58,178 nucleotides of DNA from an uncultured Veillonella sp. (lineage in GTDB: Bacteria; Bacillota; Negativicutes; Veillonellales; Veillonellaceae): NCBI RefSeq assembly GCF_934230905.1, contig NZ_CAKQFJ010000013.1:1-58178 (forward strand). Reading direction: 5' to 3'. Each line of letters begins with the position of its first letter. Positions within the stretch are counted from its first letter, which is position 1. The notes under the pieces were generated by a model. It saw only the letters and a list, made by a program, of their open reading frames with translations. It did not search any database and was not told the origin of the DNA. The position numbers and the translations under genes were made by a program. Shown here one piece after another: positions 9,428-17,698 of the stretch.

Positions 9428-10636
9428 ATGATTACAGCACAAGAACAAGTGCGCCAAATTACACATGGCGTATCTGGAATAATTAATGAAGAAGACTTAG
9501 TTAAAAAAATAGAACGATCCATTAAAGAAAATAAACCATTGGTCGTAAAATTGGGCCTTGACCCTACGGCTCCGGACATTCATTTAGGTCATACAGTGCC
9601 ACTTCGAAAACTTCGTTTGTTCCAAGAGTTTGGCCATCAAGTGGTTATTGTAATCGGTGGCTTCACTGCACGTATTGGTGACCCTACTGGTAAAAGTGTA
9701 ACACGCCCCCCACTTACCAAGGAAGAAGTATTAAAAAATGCGGAAACCTATAAGTCTCAAATCTTTAAAGTATTAGACCCTGAAAAAACAATCGTACGCG
9801 ATAATAGCGAATGGCTGGAATCTATGAATTTTGCTGATGTACTTCGTTTGGCAAGTTCGTATACAGTAGCTCGTATGATGGAACGCGATGATTTTGACAA
9901 ACGTTATAAAGAAGGTCGTCCTATCGGCGTGCATGAATTTATGTATCCATTGATGCAAGGTCAAGACTCTGTGGCATTGCATGCAGATGTTGAATTTGGC
10001 GGTACAGATCAAACTTTCAACTTACTTATGGGTCGTCATCTACAAGAATTGGCAGGACAAGAACCTCAAGTCGTTATTACTATGCCATTGCTAGAAGGCC
10101 TTGACGGCGTTCAAAAGATGAGTAAATCCTTGGGTAACTACATTGGCATCGATGAAGCACCTAAAGATATGTATGGTAAAGCAATGTCTATTCCTGATGA
10201 ATTGATGATGCGTTACTTCATGCTCGTTACGGATATGTCTATTGAAGATCAAGAAGACATGGAAGAACGTTTGGAAAATGGTACATTACATCCACGGGAT
10301 GCAAAAATGCAATTGGCAAAAACTATCGTTCGCTTATATCATGGTGAACAAGCAGCGCAAGAAGCGGAAGATGAATTTAAACGCGTATTCCAACAACATG
10401 CATTGCCAACAGATATTCCTGAATATGCTATTGATACACCTAGCGAAGCTATTTTCGTACCACAATTCTGTACGGATGCTGGTTTGACTGCTTCTAATGG
10501 TGAAGCACGCCGCTCCATTAAAGCTGGTGCGTTCAAAGTCAACGGCGAAAAATATGGCGAAGAAAACCTAGTTCTTGAAGATGGGATGATTGTTCAAGTA
10601 GGTAAGCGTAAATTTGTAAAAATTAAATTTAATTAG
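9428..10636 (+). CDS. tyrS: Tyrosine-tRNA ligase
   Basis: A 402-residue class I aminoacyl-tRNA synthetase that attaches tyrosine to tRNA-Tyr. The start at 9428 follows GTAGGAGGATTTCC; an in-frame upstream ATG at 9386 would lie within the promoter and is rejected. The HIGH-type motif is HLGH (52-55) and the KMSKS loop is KMSKS (about 230-234). The length and RIGDPTGKS segment fit the TyrRS type with a C-terminal S4 RNA-binding domain (GEARRSIKAGAFKVNG). It is transcribed alone, from its own promoter to a strong terminator. No T-box leader is present, unlike many Firmicute tyrS genes. Confidence 0.97.
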   Translation: MITAQEQVRQITHGVSGIINEEDLVKKIERSIKENKPLVVKLGLDPTAPDIHLGHTVPLRKLRLFQEFGHQVVIVIGGFTARIGDPTGKSVTRPPLTKEEVLKNAETYKSQIFKVLDPEKTIVRDNSEWLESMNFADVLRLASSYTVARMMERDDFDKRYKEGRPIGVHEFMYPLMQGQDSVALHADVEFGGTDQTFNLLMGRHLQELAGQEPQVVITMPLLEGLDGVQKMSKSLGNYIGIDEAPKDMYGKAMSIPDELMMRYFMLVTDMSIEDQEDMEERLENGTLHPRDAKMQLAKTIVRLYHGEQAAQEAEDEFKRVFQQHALPTDIPEYAIDTPSEAIFVPQFCTDAGLTASNGEARRSIKAGAFKVNGEKYGEENLVLEDGMIVQVGKRKFVKIKFN

Positions 10637-10668
10637 TTGATATTTTTGAGTCAATCATATTAATATAG

Positions 10669-10707
10669 AAACAATAGGGAGCTGATATAATTAGCTCCCT
10701 ATTGTTT
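10669..10707 (+). terminator. Terminator after tyrS
   Basis: Perfect 15-base stem (10669-10683 with 10693-10707), nine-base loop, closing into a short T run about 30 bases after the tyrS stop. Confidence 0.9.
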
Positions 10708-10803
10708 TAATTGAAGCTAATCTTTAATATTTTTAACACAAAAAACTTATAATTAAAGGCTATTTAGTTTAAAGTGGAGTATAGTATTGGAGAAACATTA
10801 TAC

Positions 10804-11412
10804 ATGAAGAAATCGTTAGAATTATTGCTATTTAAACCTATATCTTCCGGTGCCACATATCTAATAAAAAATGAAACTATAAAATCAGCACTAACGTTAT
10901 TTTGTATAGGTTGGATTACAGTACGTGGATTGTATTTAATAAATGGAATTCATGTTAAAGCTTGGCAAAGTATTCATATTTCATATCTAGATACATTTGT
11001 TGGTTTTAATTTATCATCCTATTTAATTGATTTTACTTATCGATTATTTCTTTCTATTTTGATTGCATTTATATGTTGGATTGTTATGCGAATTTGGGTT
11101 AAAGTAGACTTTTTAAAAGTTTTCATGGTAACCCTAGTAATATCTGCATTAAATTTTTTTGTTACTATTCCTAATATTTTAGTTTTTAATTTGGTTAAGA
11201 AGCTTTCTATTGATAGTCCTTTTTGGGGAAAAACTATATACGATTTTGTTCATTTTCTAGTAGGGCTATTTGAAATTTATGTATACTTTCTATTTACTGT
11301 ACTCTTATACAGATTAACTAATTTAAACAAATGGAGCATAGCAATATTCTTAGCGTTATTGCTAGTAGGTATATCTATTGTTTTTAAGCCTTTAGTAGCT
11401 TTTTTCAGTTGA
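10804..11412 (+). CDS. Orphan multi-pass membrane protein (paralogue 1)
   Basis: A 202-residue protein of unknown function. It has about five hydrophobic segments: near residues 26-46, 68-95, 103-128, 145-170 and 175-198. A short cytoplasmic-type N terminus (MKKSLELLLFKPIS) precedes them. The arrangement resembles Yip1-type bacterial membrane proteins, but no diagnostic motif is seen. The end (LLYRLTNLNKW, then a last hydrophobic helix) matches the same region of the next gene, so the two are tandem paralogues. Start 10804 has GGAG eleven bases upstream; an in-frame GTG at 10774 is an alternative. The DNA is more AT-rich than its neighbours. Confidence 0.7.
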   Translation: MKKSLELLLFKPISSGATYLIKNETIKSALTLFCIGWITVRGLYLINGIHVKAWQSIHISYLDTFVGFNLSSYLIDFTYRLFLSILIAFICWIVMRIWVKVDFLKVFMVTLVISALNFFVTIPNILVFNLVKKLSIDSPFWGKTIYDFVHFLVGLFEIYVYFLFTVLLYRLTNLNKWSIAIFLALLLVGISIVFKPLVAFFS

Positions 11413-11434
11413 CTATTAAATAAAGAGGAATTTA

Positions 11435-12028
11435 ATGTTTCAAGATTCAATACGATTATTAGTACATCCTAATAAAGAGACGATACTAGATATAATTCAA
11501 AGTGTTACATTTAAAGGTGCAATATGCTTATATACGCTGGCTTGGGTTATCTTGCGAATAGTTATGGGGGATGCTGGTATTGATGTTCTTCATATTTTAC
11601 CAATTCTTGATCATAAGCTAGTTTATGTTAATTACATAATAGTTTTTGTTGTAGATTATATTTACATAATGTTTAAAACTATAATATTAGCATTCTTGTT
11701 ATGGTTATTATTAAAATGGTGGCATTCAACCTCATTAAAAAGTTTTATAGTAATGACAATATATTCAATGGGGCTTTGTTTTTTATTTGCTAGTATAAAA
11801 TTTTATCTTCAGTTTTATTTTTTGAGTCTGAATTACTTAGATAATAATTGGAGTTTTATAATGTGGAATATTGCCGGTCTATTTGGTAATATTTTAATTT
11901 TCTATTCTTGGATATTATATTTAATGATATTGTATCGCTTAACAAATATTAATAAGTATTTATTAATCGTTTGCACTGCATTAATTTGTTATGCATTCTA
12001 TGCAATGCAAATAACTATATCCATATAG
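11435..12028 (+). CDS. Orphan multi-pass membrane protein (paralogue 2)
   Basis: A 197-residue, strongly hydrophobic protein of unknown function, 22 bases downstream of its paralogue and with a good ribosome site (AGAGGAA). The shared layout is an N-terminal amphipathic stretch, a first helix about residues 28-45, a pair about 63-95, one about 102-125, then two C-terminal helices flanking LYRLTNINKY. The corresponding motif in the first copy is LYRLTNLNKW. No enzymatic motif, signal peptide or lipobox is visible. Probably cotranscribed with the first copy and ended by the hairpin at 12039. Yip1-like membrane organisation is only a guess. Confidence 0.7.
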   Translation: MFQDSIRLLVHPNKETILDIIQSVTFKGAICLYTLAWVILRIVMGDAGIDVLHILPILDHKLVYVNYIIVFVVDYIYIMFKTIILAFLLWLLLKWWHSTSLKSFIVMTIYSMGLCFLFASIKFYLQFYFLSLNYLDNNWSFIMWNIAGLFGNILIFYSWILYLMILYRLTNINKYLLIVCTALICYAFYAMQITISI

Positions 12029-12038
12029 TAGTTTTAGA

Positions 12039-12067
12039 GATGGCCGTTTATAATTTAAACGGTCATC
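12039..12067 (+). terminator. Terminator after the membrane-protein pair
   Basis: Stem GATGGCCGTTTA with TAAACGGTCATC (one G:T pair) and a short loop, followed by TTCTTGTTTTT. Confidence 0.85.
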
Positions 12068-12110
12068 TTCTTGTTTTTGTGATATATATTTGAAAATATG
12101 CCTATAAAAA

Positions 12111-12139
12111 TTGACATAATTTTGATTAAGGTATACTAT
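12111..12139 (+). promoter_or_regulatory. Promoter of ppsA
   Basis: -35 TTGACA (12111-12116). The -10 is TATACT (12132-12137, spacer 15) or TACTAT (12134-12139, spacer 17). The start codon lies about 55 bases downstream behind AGGAGG. Confidence 0.6.
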
Positions 12140-12192
12140 TTATATGTAAAAGGTTTAATGTGTTGCACTAATTACAAACAGGAGGTTCTCAC

Positions 12193-14574
12193 ATGAATCG
12201 CGAAACAGCTTATGTATTATGGTTTGATGAATTAAAACGTGAAGACGTAAATTTAGTAGGTGGTAAATCCTCATCCTTAGGTGAATTAACTTCCTCTACA
12301 AATGTACCTGTACCTTATGGTTTTGCAACAACTGCATATGGGTATCGTGAATTTATGAAAGAAACTGGCCTTGAAGATCGTATCCGTCAAGAGTTAGATG
12401 ATTTAGATGATGTAGAAAACTCTGCATTACTTCGCGAAGTTTGTACAAAAATTCGCCGCATGATTTGCCAAGAAGAAATGCCTGCTGGATTGGCTGAAGC
12501 TATTCGCAAATCCTATGAAGAACTAGGTGAAAAGGTAGGCGAAAAAGATCCTTTCGTAGCTGTTCGTTCTAGTGCAACTGCAGAAGATTTACCAGATGCT
12601 AGCTTTGCTGGTCAACAAGATACATATTTAAATGTGCGTGGTGCAGATACAATTATTGAAAAAGTAAAAGAATGTTATGCATCTACATTTACTGATCGTG
12701 CAACATATTACCGTGTAAAACAAGGCTTTGACCATATGACAGTAGCGTTGAGTGCAGCTGTTCAAATGATGGTGTTCTCAAAAGCTGCTGGTGTTATGTT
12801 TACTGTAGACCTTGTAACAGGTAATGATAACAATATTCTTATTGAAGGTTCTTGGGGCCTTGGAGAATATGTAGTACAAGGTACTGTAACACCAGATAAT
12901 TTCCATGTAGATAAACAAAAAATGGCTATTACTGATCGTATGATTAACGATAAAAATATTCGTCTTGTACGTAAAGCTGATGGTGATTGCATAGAAGAAA
13001 TCGTTCCTGCCGACGAAGCTAAGCAACAAGTTATTTCTGATGAACAAGTATTAGAATTAGCTGAATACGCAAAAGCAATTGAAAAGCATTACGGTTGCTA
13101 TATGGATATGGAATGGGGCGTAGATGAAAGAAATGGTAAAATTTGGATTCTTCAAGCTCGCCCAGAAACAGTATGGTCTAGAAAAGATAAGTCTAAACAA
13201 GTTGTAGATACAAGTGTGGCTACAACTACAGATCGTGAAATTTTAGTTAAAGGCTTACCAGCTTCTCCTGGTAAAGCTGCTGGTAAAGCACATGTCATCA
13301 TTAATCCAGAGGATATTGATGAGTTTAAAGAAGGAGAAATCCTTGTTACTGCTATGACAGCACCTGACTGGGTTCCAGCTATGAAAAAAGCCAAAGCTAT
13401 TGTTACAGATGCTGGTGGTATGACTTGTCATGCATCCATTGTTAGTCGCGAACTTGGTATTCCATGTATTGTTGGTACTAAGAGCCGTAGCCATGAAGCT
13501 ACAACTTCTATAAAAGAAGGCCAAATGATTACTGTTGATGCAACTAATGGTATTGTTTACGATGGCGTGTTAGAAGATGTTGTTAAACCAGCTGCACCAC
13601 AAGAACAAGCTGTTGTAGCGAGTGAATACATTCCTGTAACGGGTACTAAGATTTACATGAATTTAGGCGATCCAGATTTGGCTGAAAAATACGGTGTATT
13701 GCCTTGTGATGGTATCGGTTTGATGCGTGAAGAGTTCATTTGGACTACTTTCATTCATGAACATCCATTACATCTTATTGAAACAGGTCGCAGTGATGTA
13801 GCTGTTAATACATTGGCTGAAGGTATGCGTAAAGTGTGTCAAGCGTTAGCACCTCGTCAAGTAGTAGTTCGTTTAAGCGATTTTAAATCTAGTGAATACC
13901 GCGATCTTAAAGGTGGCGATAAATTTGAACCACATGAATCCAGTGCATTACTTGGCTGGCGTGGTGCTTCTCGTTACTATGATCCTAAATATACACCTGC
14001 TTTCAAATTAGAATTAGAAGCCATTAAAAAAGTACGTAATGAATTTGGTTTCAAAAATTTACAAGTTATGATTCCATTCTGTCGTACAGTTGAAGAAGCT
14101 GAATTAGTAACTAATTTGATGGCTCAAGAAGGCCTTGTACGTGGTAAAGACTTTAAAGTATGGCTTATGGCTGAAATCCCTGCAAATATTATTTTAGCGG
14201 ATCAATTCAATAAATATGTAGATGGTTATTCTATTGGTTCTAACGATTTGACTATGCTTGTACTTGGTTGTGATCGTGATAATGAAACGATTCAACATAT
14301 TTATGATGAACGTAATTTAGCTGTAAGAAGAGCTATTCGTCATTTGATTGAAGTGGCACATAAAGATGGTAAGACTGTATCCATTTGTGGACAGGCTCCT
14401 AGTGTATATCCAGAATTTTGTGAGTTCCTTGTTAAGAGTGGCATTGACTCTATGTCTGTTAATCCAGATGCAGTAAAAAATACTAAAAAAATGGTGGCTC
14501 AAATTGAACAACGTATGATGATGGATGCACTTACAGGTCGTGGCCGCCAAGATGTAGAAGACGTTGAATGGTAA
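12193..14574 (+). CDS. ppsA: Phosphoenolpyruvate synthase
   Basis: A 793-residue pyruvate, water dikinase that makes PEP, AMP and phosphate from pyruvate and ATP, the entry to gluconeogenesis from lactate or pyruvate. It has the N-terminal ATP-grasp-like nucleotide-binding domain (LVGGKSSSLGEL, VRSSATAEDLPDASFAGQ). The swivelling phosphohistidine domain carries the catalytic histidine at about 413 (GGMTCHASIVSRELG). The C-terminal PEP/pyruvate barrel has GIGLMREEF, SIGSNDLTML and the catalytic cysteine at about 732 (SICGQAPS). The length fits PpsA rather than pyruvate phosphate dikinase. The next two genes are a CcpN-like repressor and a PpsR-type regulator, so transcription and activity are both probably controlled locally. 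Confidence 0.97.
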   Translation: MNRETAYVLWFDELKREDVNLVGGKSSSLGELTSSTNVPVPYGFATTAYGYREFMKETGLEDRIRQELDDLDDVENSALLREVCTKIRRMICQEEMPAGLAEAIRKSYEELGEKVGEKDPFVAVRSSATAEDLPDASFAGQQDTYLNVRGADTIIEKVKECYASTFTDRATYYRVKQGFDHMTVALSAAVQMMVFSKAAGVMFTVDLVTGNDNNILIEGSWGLGEYVVQGTVTPDNFHVDKQKMAITDRMINDKNIRLVRKADGDCIEEIVPADEAKQQVISDEQVLELAEYAKAIEKHYGCYMDMEWGVDERNGKIWILQARPETVWSRKDKSKQVVDTSVATTTDREILVKGLPASPGKAAGKAHVIINPEDIDEFKEGEILVTAMTAPDWVPAMKKAKAIVTDAGGMTCHASIVSRELGIPCIVGTKSRSHEATTSIKEGQMITVDATNGIVYDGVLEDVVKPAAPQEQAVVASEYIPVTGTKIYMNLGDPDLAEKYGVLPCDGIGLMREEFIWTTFIHEHPLHLIETGRSDVAVNTLAEGMRKVCQALAPRQVVVRLSDFKSSEYRDLKGGDKFEPHESSALLGWRGASRYYDPKYTPAFKLELEAIKKVRNEFGFKNLQVMIPFCRTVEEAELVTNLMAQEGLVRGKDFKVWLMAEIPANIILADQFNKYVDGYSIGSNDLTMLVLGCDRDNETIQHIYDERNLAVRRAIRHLIEVAHKDGKTVSICGQAPSVYPEFCEFLVKSGIDSMSVNPDAVKNTKKMVAQIEQRMMMDALTGRGRQDVEDVEW

Positions 14575-14598
14575 TAAAGATATACTTTATTTGATGTA

Positions 14599-14631
14599 AA
14601 AAAGAGGAGGCCTAATTGGCCTCCTCTTTTT
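14599..14631 (+). terminator. Terminator after ppsA
   Basis: Perfect 14-base stem AAAAAGAGGAGGCC / GGCCTCCTCTTTTT with loop TAATT. The next gene therefore probably has its own promoter, with TATAAT at 14650-14655 a candidate -10. Confidence 0.9.
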
Positions 14632-14682
14632 CTAAATAAATACATAGGATATAATATTTATATGTGAAAGGGGGGAACGGGT

Positions 14683-15330
14683 GTGAAACTTTCAAAACGA
14701 CAAGAAGCGATAGCTCATATTGTACGTGAAAAAGGTCCTGTTACTGGTAATGCTATAGCTGAATATTTAGATGTAACACGTTCAGCGTTGCGTTCTGATT
14801 TGGCGGTGCTTACTATGATTGGCGTTCTTGAAGCAAGGCCTAATGTGGGGTATTATTATGTTGGATTGTCGTCGAAGGATCAAACTGCTGAAGTTTTAAG
14901 ATCATTTAGTGTTCGTGATATGCTTTCACAAGCCGTTATCGTATCGCCAGAGACTAATTTATATGATACGATAGTGACTATTTTTACCGAAGATGTGGGG
15001 ACAATTTTGGTTTGTGAAGGTTCTTATTTGCAAGGTGTTGTTTCACGTAAGGATTTACTAAGGGCCTCGATAGGTCAAACAGATGCACATACGATGCCTA
15101 TCTCTATGATTATGACACCCGTTAGTAAAGTCATTGTTGTAGAACCATCAGATTCATTGGCTGTGGCAGCGCAAAAAATGATCGATTACGAGGTTGATTG
15201 TTTACCTGTAGTTGTTAGAGAAGATGATGAGTCACAAGATAGTCCCAAAAGACGATTGAAAGTGGTTGGACGAGTGTCCAAGACAACCGTAACTAAAGCT
15301 TTTTTAGAATGTAGTACTCAAGAGGTATAA
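14683..15330 (+). CDS. ccpN: CcpN-like HTH/CBS transcriptional repressor
   Basis: A 215-residue protein with an N-terminal winged helix-turn-helix (about residues 1-65: SKRQEAIAHIVREKGPVTGN, YLDVTRSALRSDLAVL). Two CBS domains follow (about 75-135 and 140-212) of the nucleotide-sensing kind found in Bacillus CcpN/YqzB. CcpN represses gluconeogenic genes when glycolytic substrate is present and senses the ATP/ADP state. It starts at GTG 14683 behind AAGGGGGG. It sits between ppsA and ppsR with three bases to the latter, repeating the Bacillus ccpN-yqfL pairing. Repression of ppsA is an inference from location; no operator could be identified by eye. Confidence 0.88.
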   Translation: MKLSKRQEAIAHIVREKGPVTGNAIAEYLDVTRSALRSDLAVLTMIGVLEARPNVGYYYVGLSSKDQTAEVLRSFSVRDMLSQAVIVSPETNLYDTIVTIFTEDVGTILVCEGSYLQGVVSRKDLLRASIGQTDAHTMPISMIMTPVSKVIVVEPSDSLAVAAQKMIDYEVDCLPVVVREDDESQDSPKRRLKVVGRVSKTTVTKAFLECSTQEV

Positions 15331-15333
15331 AGA

Positions 15334-16155
15334 ATGGCAGAAAAAATTATTTATGCGATGTCAGATTCCTTAGGTGAAACTGCAGAGGCTGTTGCAAGAG
15401 CGACAGCAAGTCAGTATGATAAGGAACAAATTGAAATTGTTCGTATACCATATATTGAAGATAAAACTCAAATTGATGAAATTATTCGAGATGCTAAAAA
15501 TGGCAATCACGTAATTTGTCATACAATTGTGTCTTTAGAATTACGCAATTATTTACATGAAAAAGCGGAAGAAAATAATATTCCTGCTGTTGATATTATG
15601 GGGCCTGTATTGGATGCAGTAGGTACAGTGGCGTCCACTAAACCACGAATGACAGCTGGTATGGTTCATAAACTGGACCAAGAATATTTTAAAAAGGTAG
15701 AAGCTATCGAGTTTGCTGTCAAATATGATGATGGTAAGAATCCATCTGGTTTTGAAAAAGCTGATGTTGTGATTATCGGTGTATCTCGTACGAGTAAAAC
15801 GCCTTTATCCATGTTTTTAGCCTATAAAAAAATCAAGGCTGCTAACTTACCTCTAGTTCCAGAGGTACCATTGCCAGAGGAATTATTTAAGATTCCACCT
15901 AAGAAAATTGTTGGTTTGATTATTGACCCATATAAATTGAATAATATCCGCAGTGAACGATTGCGTGCCATTGGCTTAGAAGATGAAGCTAATTATGCTT
16001 CTATTGAGCGCATTAATTCAGAATTAGAATATGCTAAAGCCATTATGCGTCGTCTACATTGCCAAGTACTTGATGTTTCTAATAAATCTATTGAAGAAAC
16101 AGCATCTCTTGTTATGCAATTAGTAGATAAAAATCGTATGGCTACAGGAAAATAA
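15334..16155 (+). CDS. ppsR: PEP synthase / pyruvate phosphate dikinase regulatory protein (bifunctional kinase-pyrophosphorylase)
   Basis: A 273-residue DUF299 family enzyme. Members inactivate PEP synthase or pyruvate phosphate dikinase by ADP-dependent phosphorylation of a threonine beside the catalytic histidine, and reactivate it by phosphate-dependent removal. The family P-loop GVSRTSKTPLS is at 149-159, and the conserved ICHTIVS and MGPVLDA segments come before it. The likely target is the ppsA product two genes upstream, which has the threonine in MTCHAS. By sequence it resembles the Bacillus YqfL branch usually named for the dikinase, so the substrate assignment rests on context. It is tightly coupled to ccpN. 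Confidence 0.93.
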   Translation: MAEKIIYAMSDSLGETAEAVARATASQYDKEQIEIVRIPYIEDKTQIDEIIRDAKNGNHVICHTIVSLELRNYLHEKAEENNIPAVDIMGPVLDAVGTVASTKPRMTAGMVHKLDQEYFKKVEAIEFAVKYDDGKNPSGFEKADVVIIGVSRTSKTPLSMFLAYKKIKAANLPLVPEVPLPEELFKIPPKKIVGLIIDPYKLNNIRSERLRAIGLEDEANYASIERINSELEYAKAIMRRLHCQVLDVSNKSIEETASLVMQLVDKNRMATGK

Positions 16156-16158
16156 ATA

Positions 16159-16178
16159 AGGGAGGCGAAAGCCTCCCT
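16159..16178 (+). terminator. Probable terminator after ppsR
   Basis: Eight-base GC-rich stem with a GAAA tetraloop (AGGGAGGC-GAAA-GCCTCCCT) starting four bases after the stop codon, followed by only a mixed TATTATT tract. Confidence 0.65.
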
Positions 16179-16223
16179 ATTATTAAATAGTATATTGTTA
16201 ACATTTTTTGATAAAGAGGTACT

Positions 16224-17213
16224 ATGAATATTAGAGAACGTATAGAAGAAAGAGAAGATATGATCTTATCTCCCTATGCGGCGAGAAGCAGTATGGCATT
16301 GCGCGATATTGATGAAGAACCAGATCCACTACGTACCGCATTTCAACGGGATCGGGATAGAATTATACACAGTAAGTGTTTTCGTCGCTTAAAACATAAG
16401 ACACAAGTATATATTGCACCTGGTGACCATTATAGGACAAGAATGACGCATACCCTTGAAGTAGGGCAAATTGGTCGTACTGTTGCACGTGCTCTTAGAT
16501 TAAATGAGGATTTGGTAGAAGCTATTGCAATGGGACATGATGTAGGTCATACGCCTTTTGGTCATGTCGGAGAATATGCATTGCGCGATATGGTGGGCCA
16601 TTTTAACCATAATGAACAAAGTTTGCGCATGGTTGAAGTATTAGAGAAACATGGCAATAGACAAGGTCTTAATCTTACAAAAGAAGTGCGGAATGGTATT
16701 CTAGGTCATACGGGACCAATCATACCATCTACATTAGAAGGACAAATTATAAGGGTTGTTGATCGTATTGCTTATTTATGTCACGATTATGATGATGCAC
16801 AACGGGCTGGTATGCTAGAAGCTAATGATTTACCAGAAGAAGTGCGATTTTATTTTGGCGATACTCCGTCTAGTATGATTACGGCCATGGTGAAAGATAT
16901 GGTTGAACAATCGTTGGATAAGCCAGTGATTCAGATGTCTGCTGATATTGAAAGCACGATGAATGTTTTTAGACAGTTTATGTTTAAAAATGTATATCTA
17001 GCACCTGCATTAATTCCTGACCGTAATAAGGCAGCTCATGTAGTAAAAAATTTATTTACATACTTTATGGAGCATCCAGGTGAAATAGAAACCTATGTAG
17101 AACGAAAGGGTGTGTATTCCACTGTTGATATTGTCGATTATGTGGCAGGATTAACAGATCAATATGCTATAAAGCTATTTAAAGATTACTTTATTCCCAA
17201 TATTACGCTGTAA
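16224..17213 (+). CDS. dGTPase-like HD-domain triphosphohydrolase
   Basis: A 329-residue protein of the deoxyguanosinetriphosphate triphosphohydrolase-like family (short type 2/3 form). These enzymes remove triphosphate from deoxynucleoside triphosphates and need a divalent metal. The HD metal site is visible as RTRMTHTLEVGQI (His 76) and AMGHDVGHTPFGH (His105-Asp106), with a downstream HDYDDA motif. The N terminus RSSMALRDIDEEPDPLRTAF is typical of the dgt-like group that precedes DNA primase in many Firmicutes, although dnaG is not next to it here. The start follows AGAGGT. A bidirectional terminator separates it from rpmB. Confidence 0.9.
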   Translation: MNIRERIEEREDMILSPYAARSSMALRDIDEEPDPLRTAFQRDRDRIIHSKCFRRLKHKTQVYIAPGDHYRTRMTHTLEVGQIGRTVARALRLNEDLVEAIAMGHDVGHTPFGHVGEYALRDMVGHFNHNEQSLRMVEVLEKHGNRQGLNLTKEVRNGILGHTGPIIPSTLEGQIIRVVDRIAYLCHDYDDAQRAGMLEANDLPEEVRFYFGDTPSSMITAMVKDMVEQSLDKPVIQMSADIESTMNVFRQFMFKNVYLAPALIPDRNKAAHVVKNLFTYFMEHPGEIETYVERKGVYSTVDIVDYVAGLTDQYAIKLFKDYFIPNITL

Positions 17214-17218
17214 TAGGG

Positions 17219-17260
17219 AAACAAAAAGACCGTTACCATTTGGTAACGGTCTTTTTGTTT
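17219..17260. terminator. Bidirectional terminator between dgt-like gene and rpmB
   Basis: Nineteen-base perfect stem (17219-17237 with 17242-17260), loop ATTT, with A-rich left and T-rich right arms. It serves the convergent genes on both strands. Confidence 0.93.
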
Positions 17261-17282
17261 AAGAGTACATGTACTATTTATT

Positions 17283-17471
17283 TTACGCGCGTGTAATTTT
17301 ATTAGAACGAAGGCAGCGTGTGCATACATTTACTTTTTTTGTAGCACCGTCTACAACCGCCCGTACTCTTTGAATGTTCGGTTTCCAAGTTTTTCTTGTG
17401 CGAATGTGAGAGTGACTCACGTTCATACCGCTAGATGTGGATTTGCCACATACTTCGCAAAGGTTTGCCAT
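17283..17471 (-). CDS. rpmB: Large ribosomal subunit protein bL28
   Basis: A 62-residue bL28 of the large subunit. The start at 17471 has GGAGGTGG upstream on the minus strand; a longer frame from 17540 would run through the promoter and is rejected. The protein begins MANLCEVCGKSTSSG and ends CTRCLRSNKITRA. The two CxxC pairs mark the zinc-binding form of bL28, so a zinc-independent copy may exist elsewhere in the genome. It is transcribed alone from a well-formed promoter, divergent from recG. Confidence 0.97.
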   Translation of the reverse strand: MANLCEVCGKSTSSGMNVSHSHIRTRKTWKPNIQRVRAVVDGATKKVNVCTRCLRSNKITRA

Positions 17472-17511
17472 AGTTTCCACCTCCAAGCTTAATCTATAAC
17501 ATAACAAAAGT

Positions 17512-17540
17512 ATATTATCATAAAGCCAAGGTTTAAGCAA
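17512..17540 (-). promoter_or_regulatory. Promoter of rpmB
   Basis: Minus strand: -35 TTGCTT (17540-17535), 17-base spacer, -10 TAATAT (17517-17512), about 41 bases before the rpmB start codon. Confidence 0.7.
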
Positions 17541-17588
17541 GTGTTTTTACTATATGCATTGATATTTTATGAAATATACTACAATATT

Positions 17589-17601
17589 TGGTATACTATA
17601 G
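17589..17601 (+). promoter_or_regulatory. Probable promoter of recG
   Basis: Extended -10 TGGTATACTATAG, identical over 13 bases to the one before tyrS. No convincing -35. The recG start lies about 100 bases downstream. Confidence 0.5.
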
Positions 17602-17698
17602 CTAATATTGTAGTCGAAATCCATGAGATATGGCAAGAGAAATATAAAAATGGATATATTTTCACTATATTCATTAATTATGTTATATGTGAGGCATT

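Noticed and set aside
10242..10487. 81-codon plus-strand frame
   Set aside because: Inside tyrS in another frame, with no ribosome site and a Lys/Met/His-rich composition.
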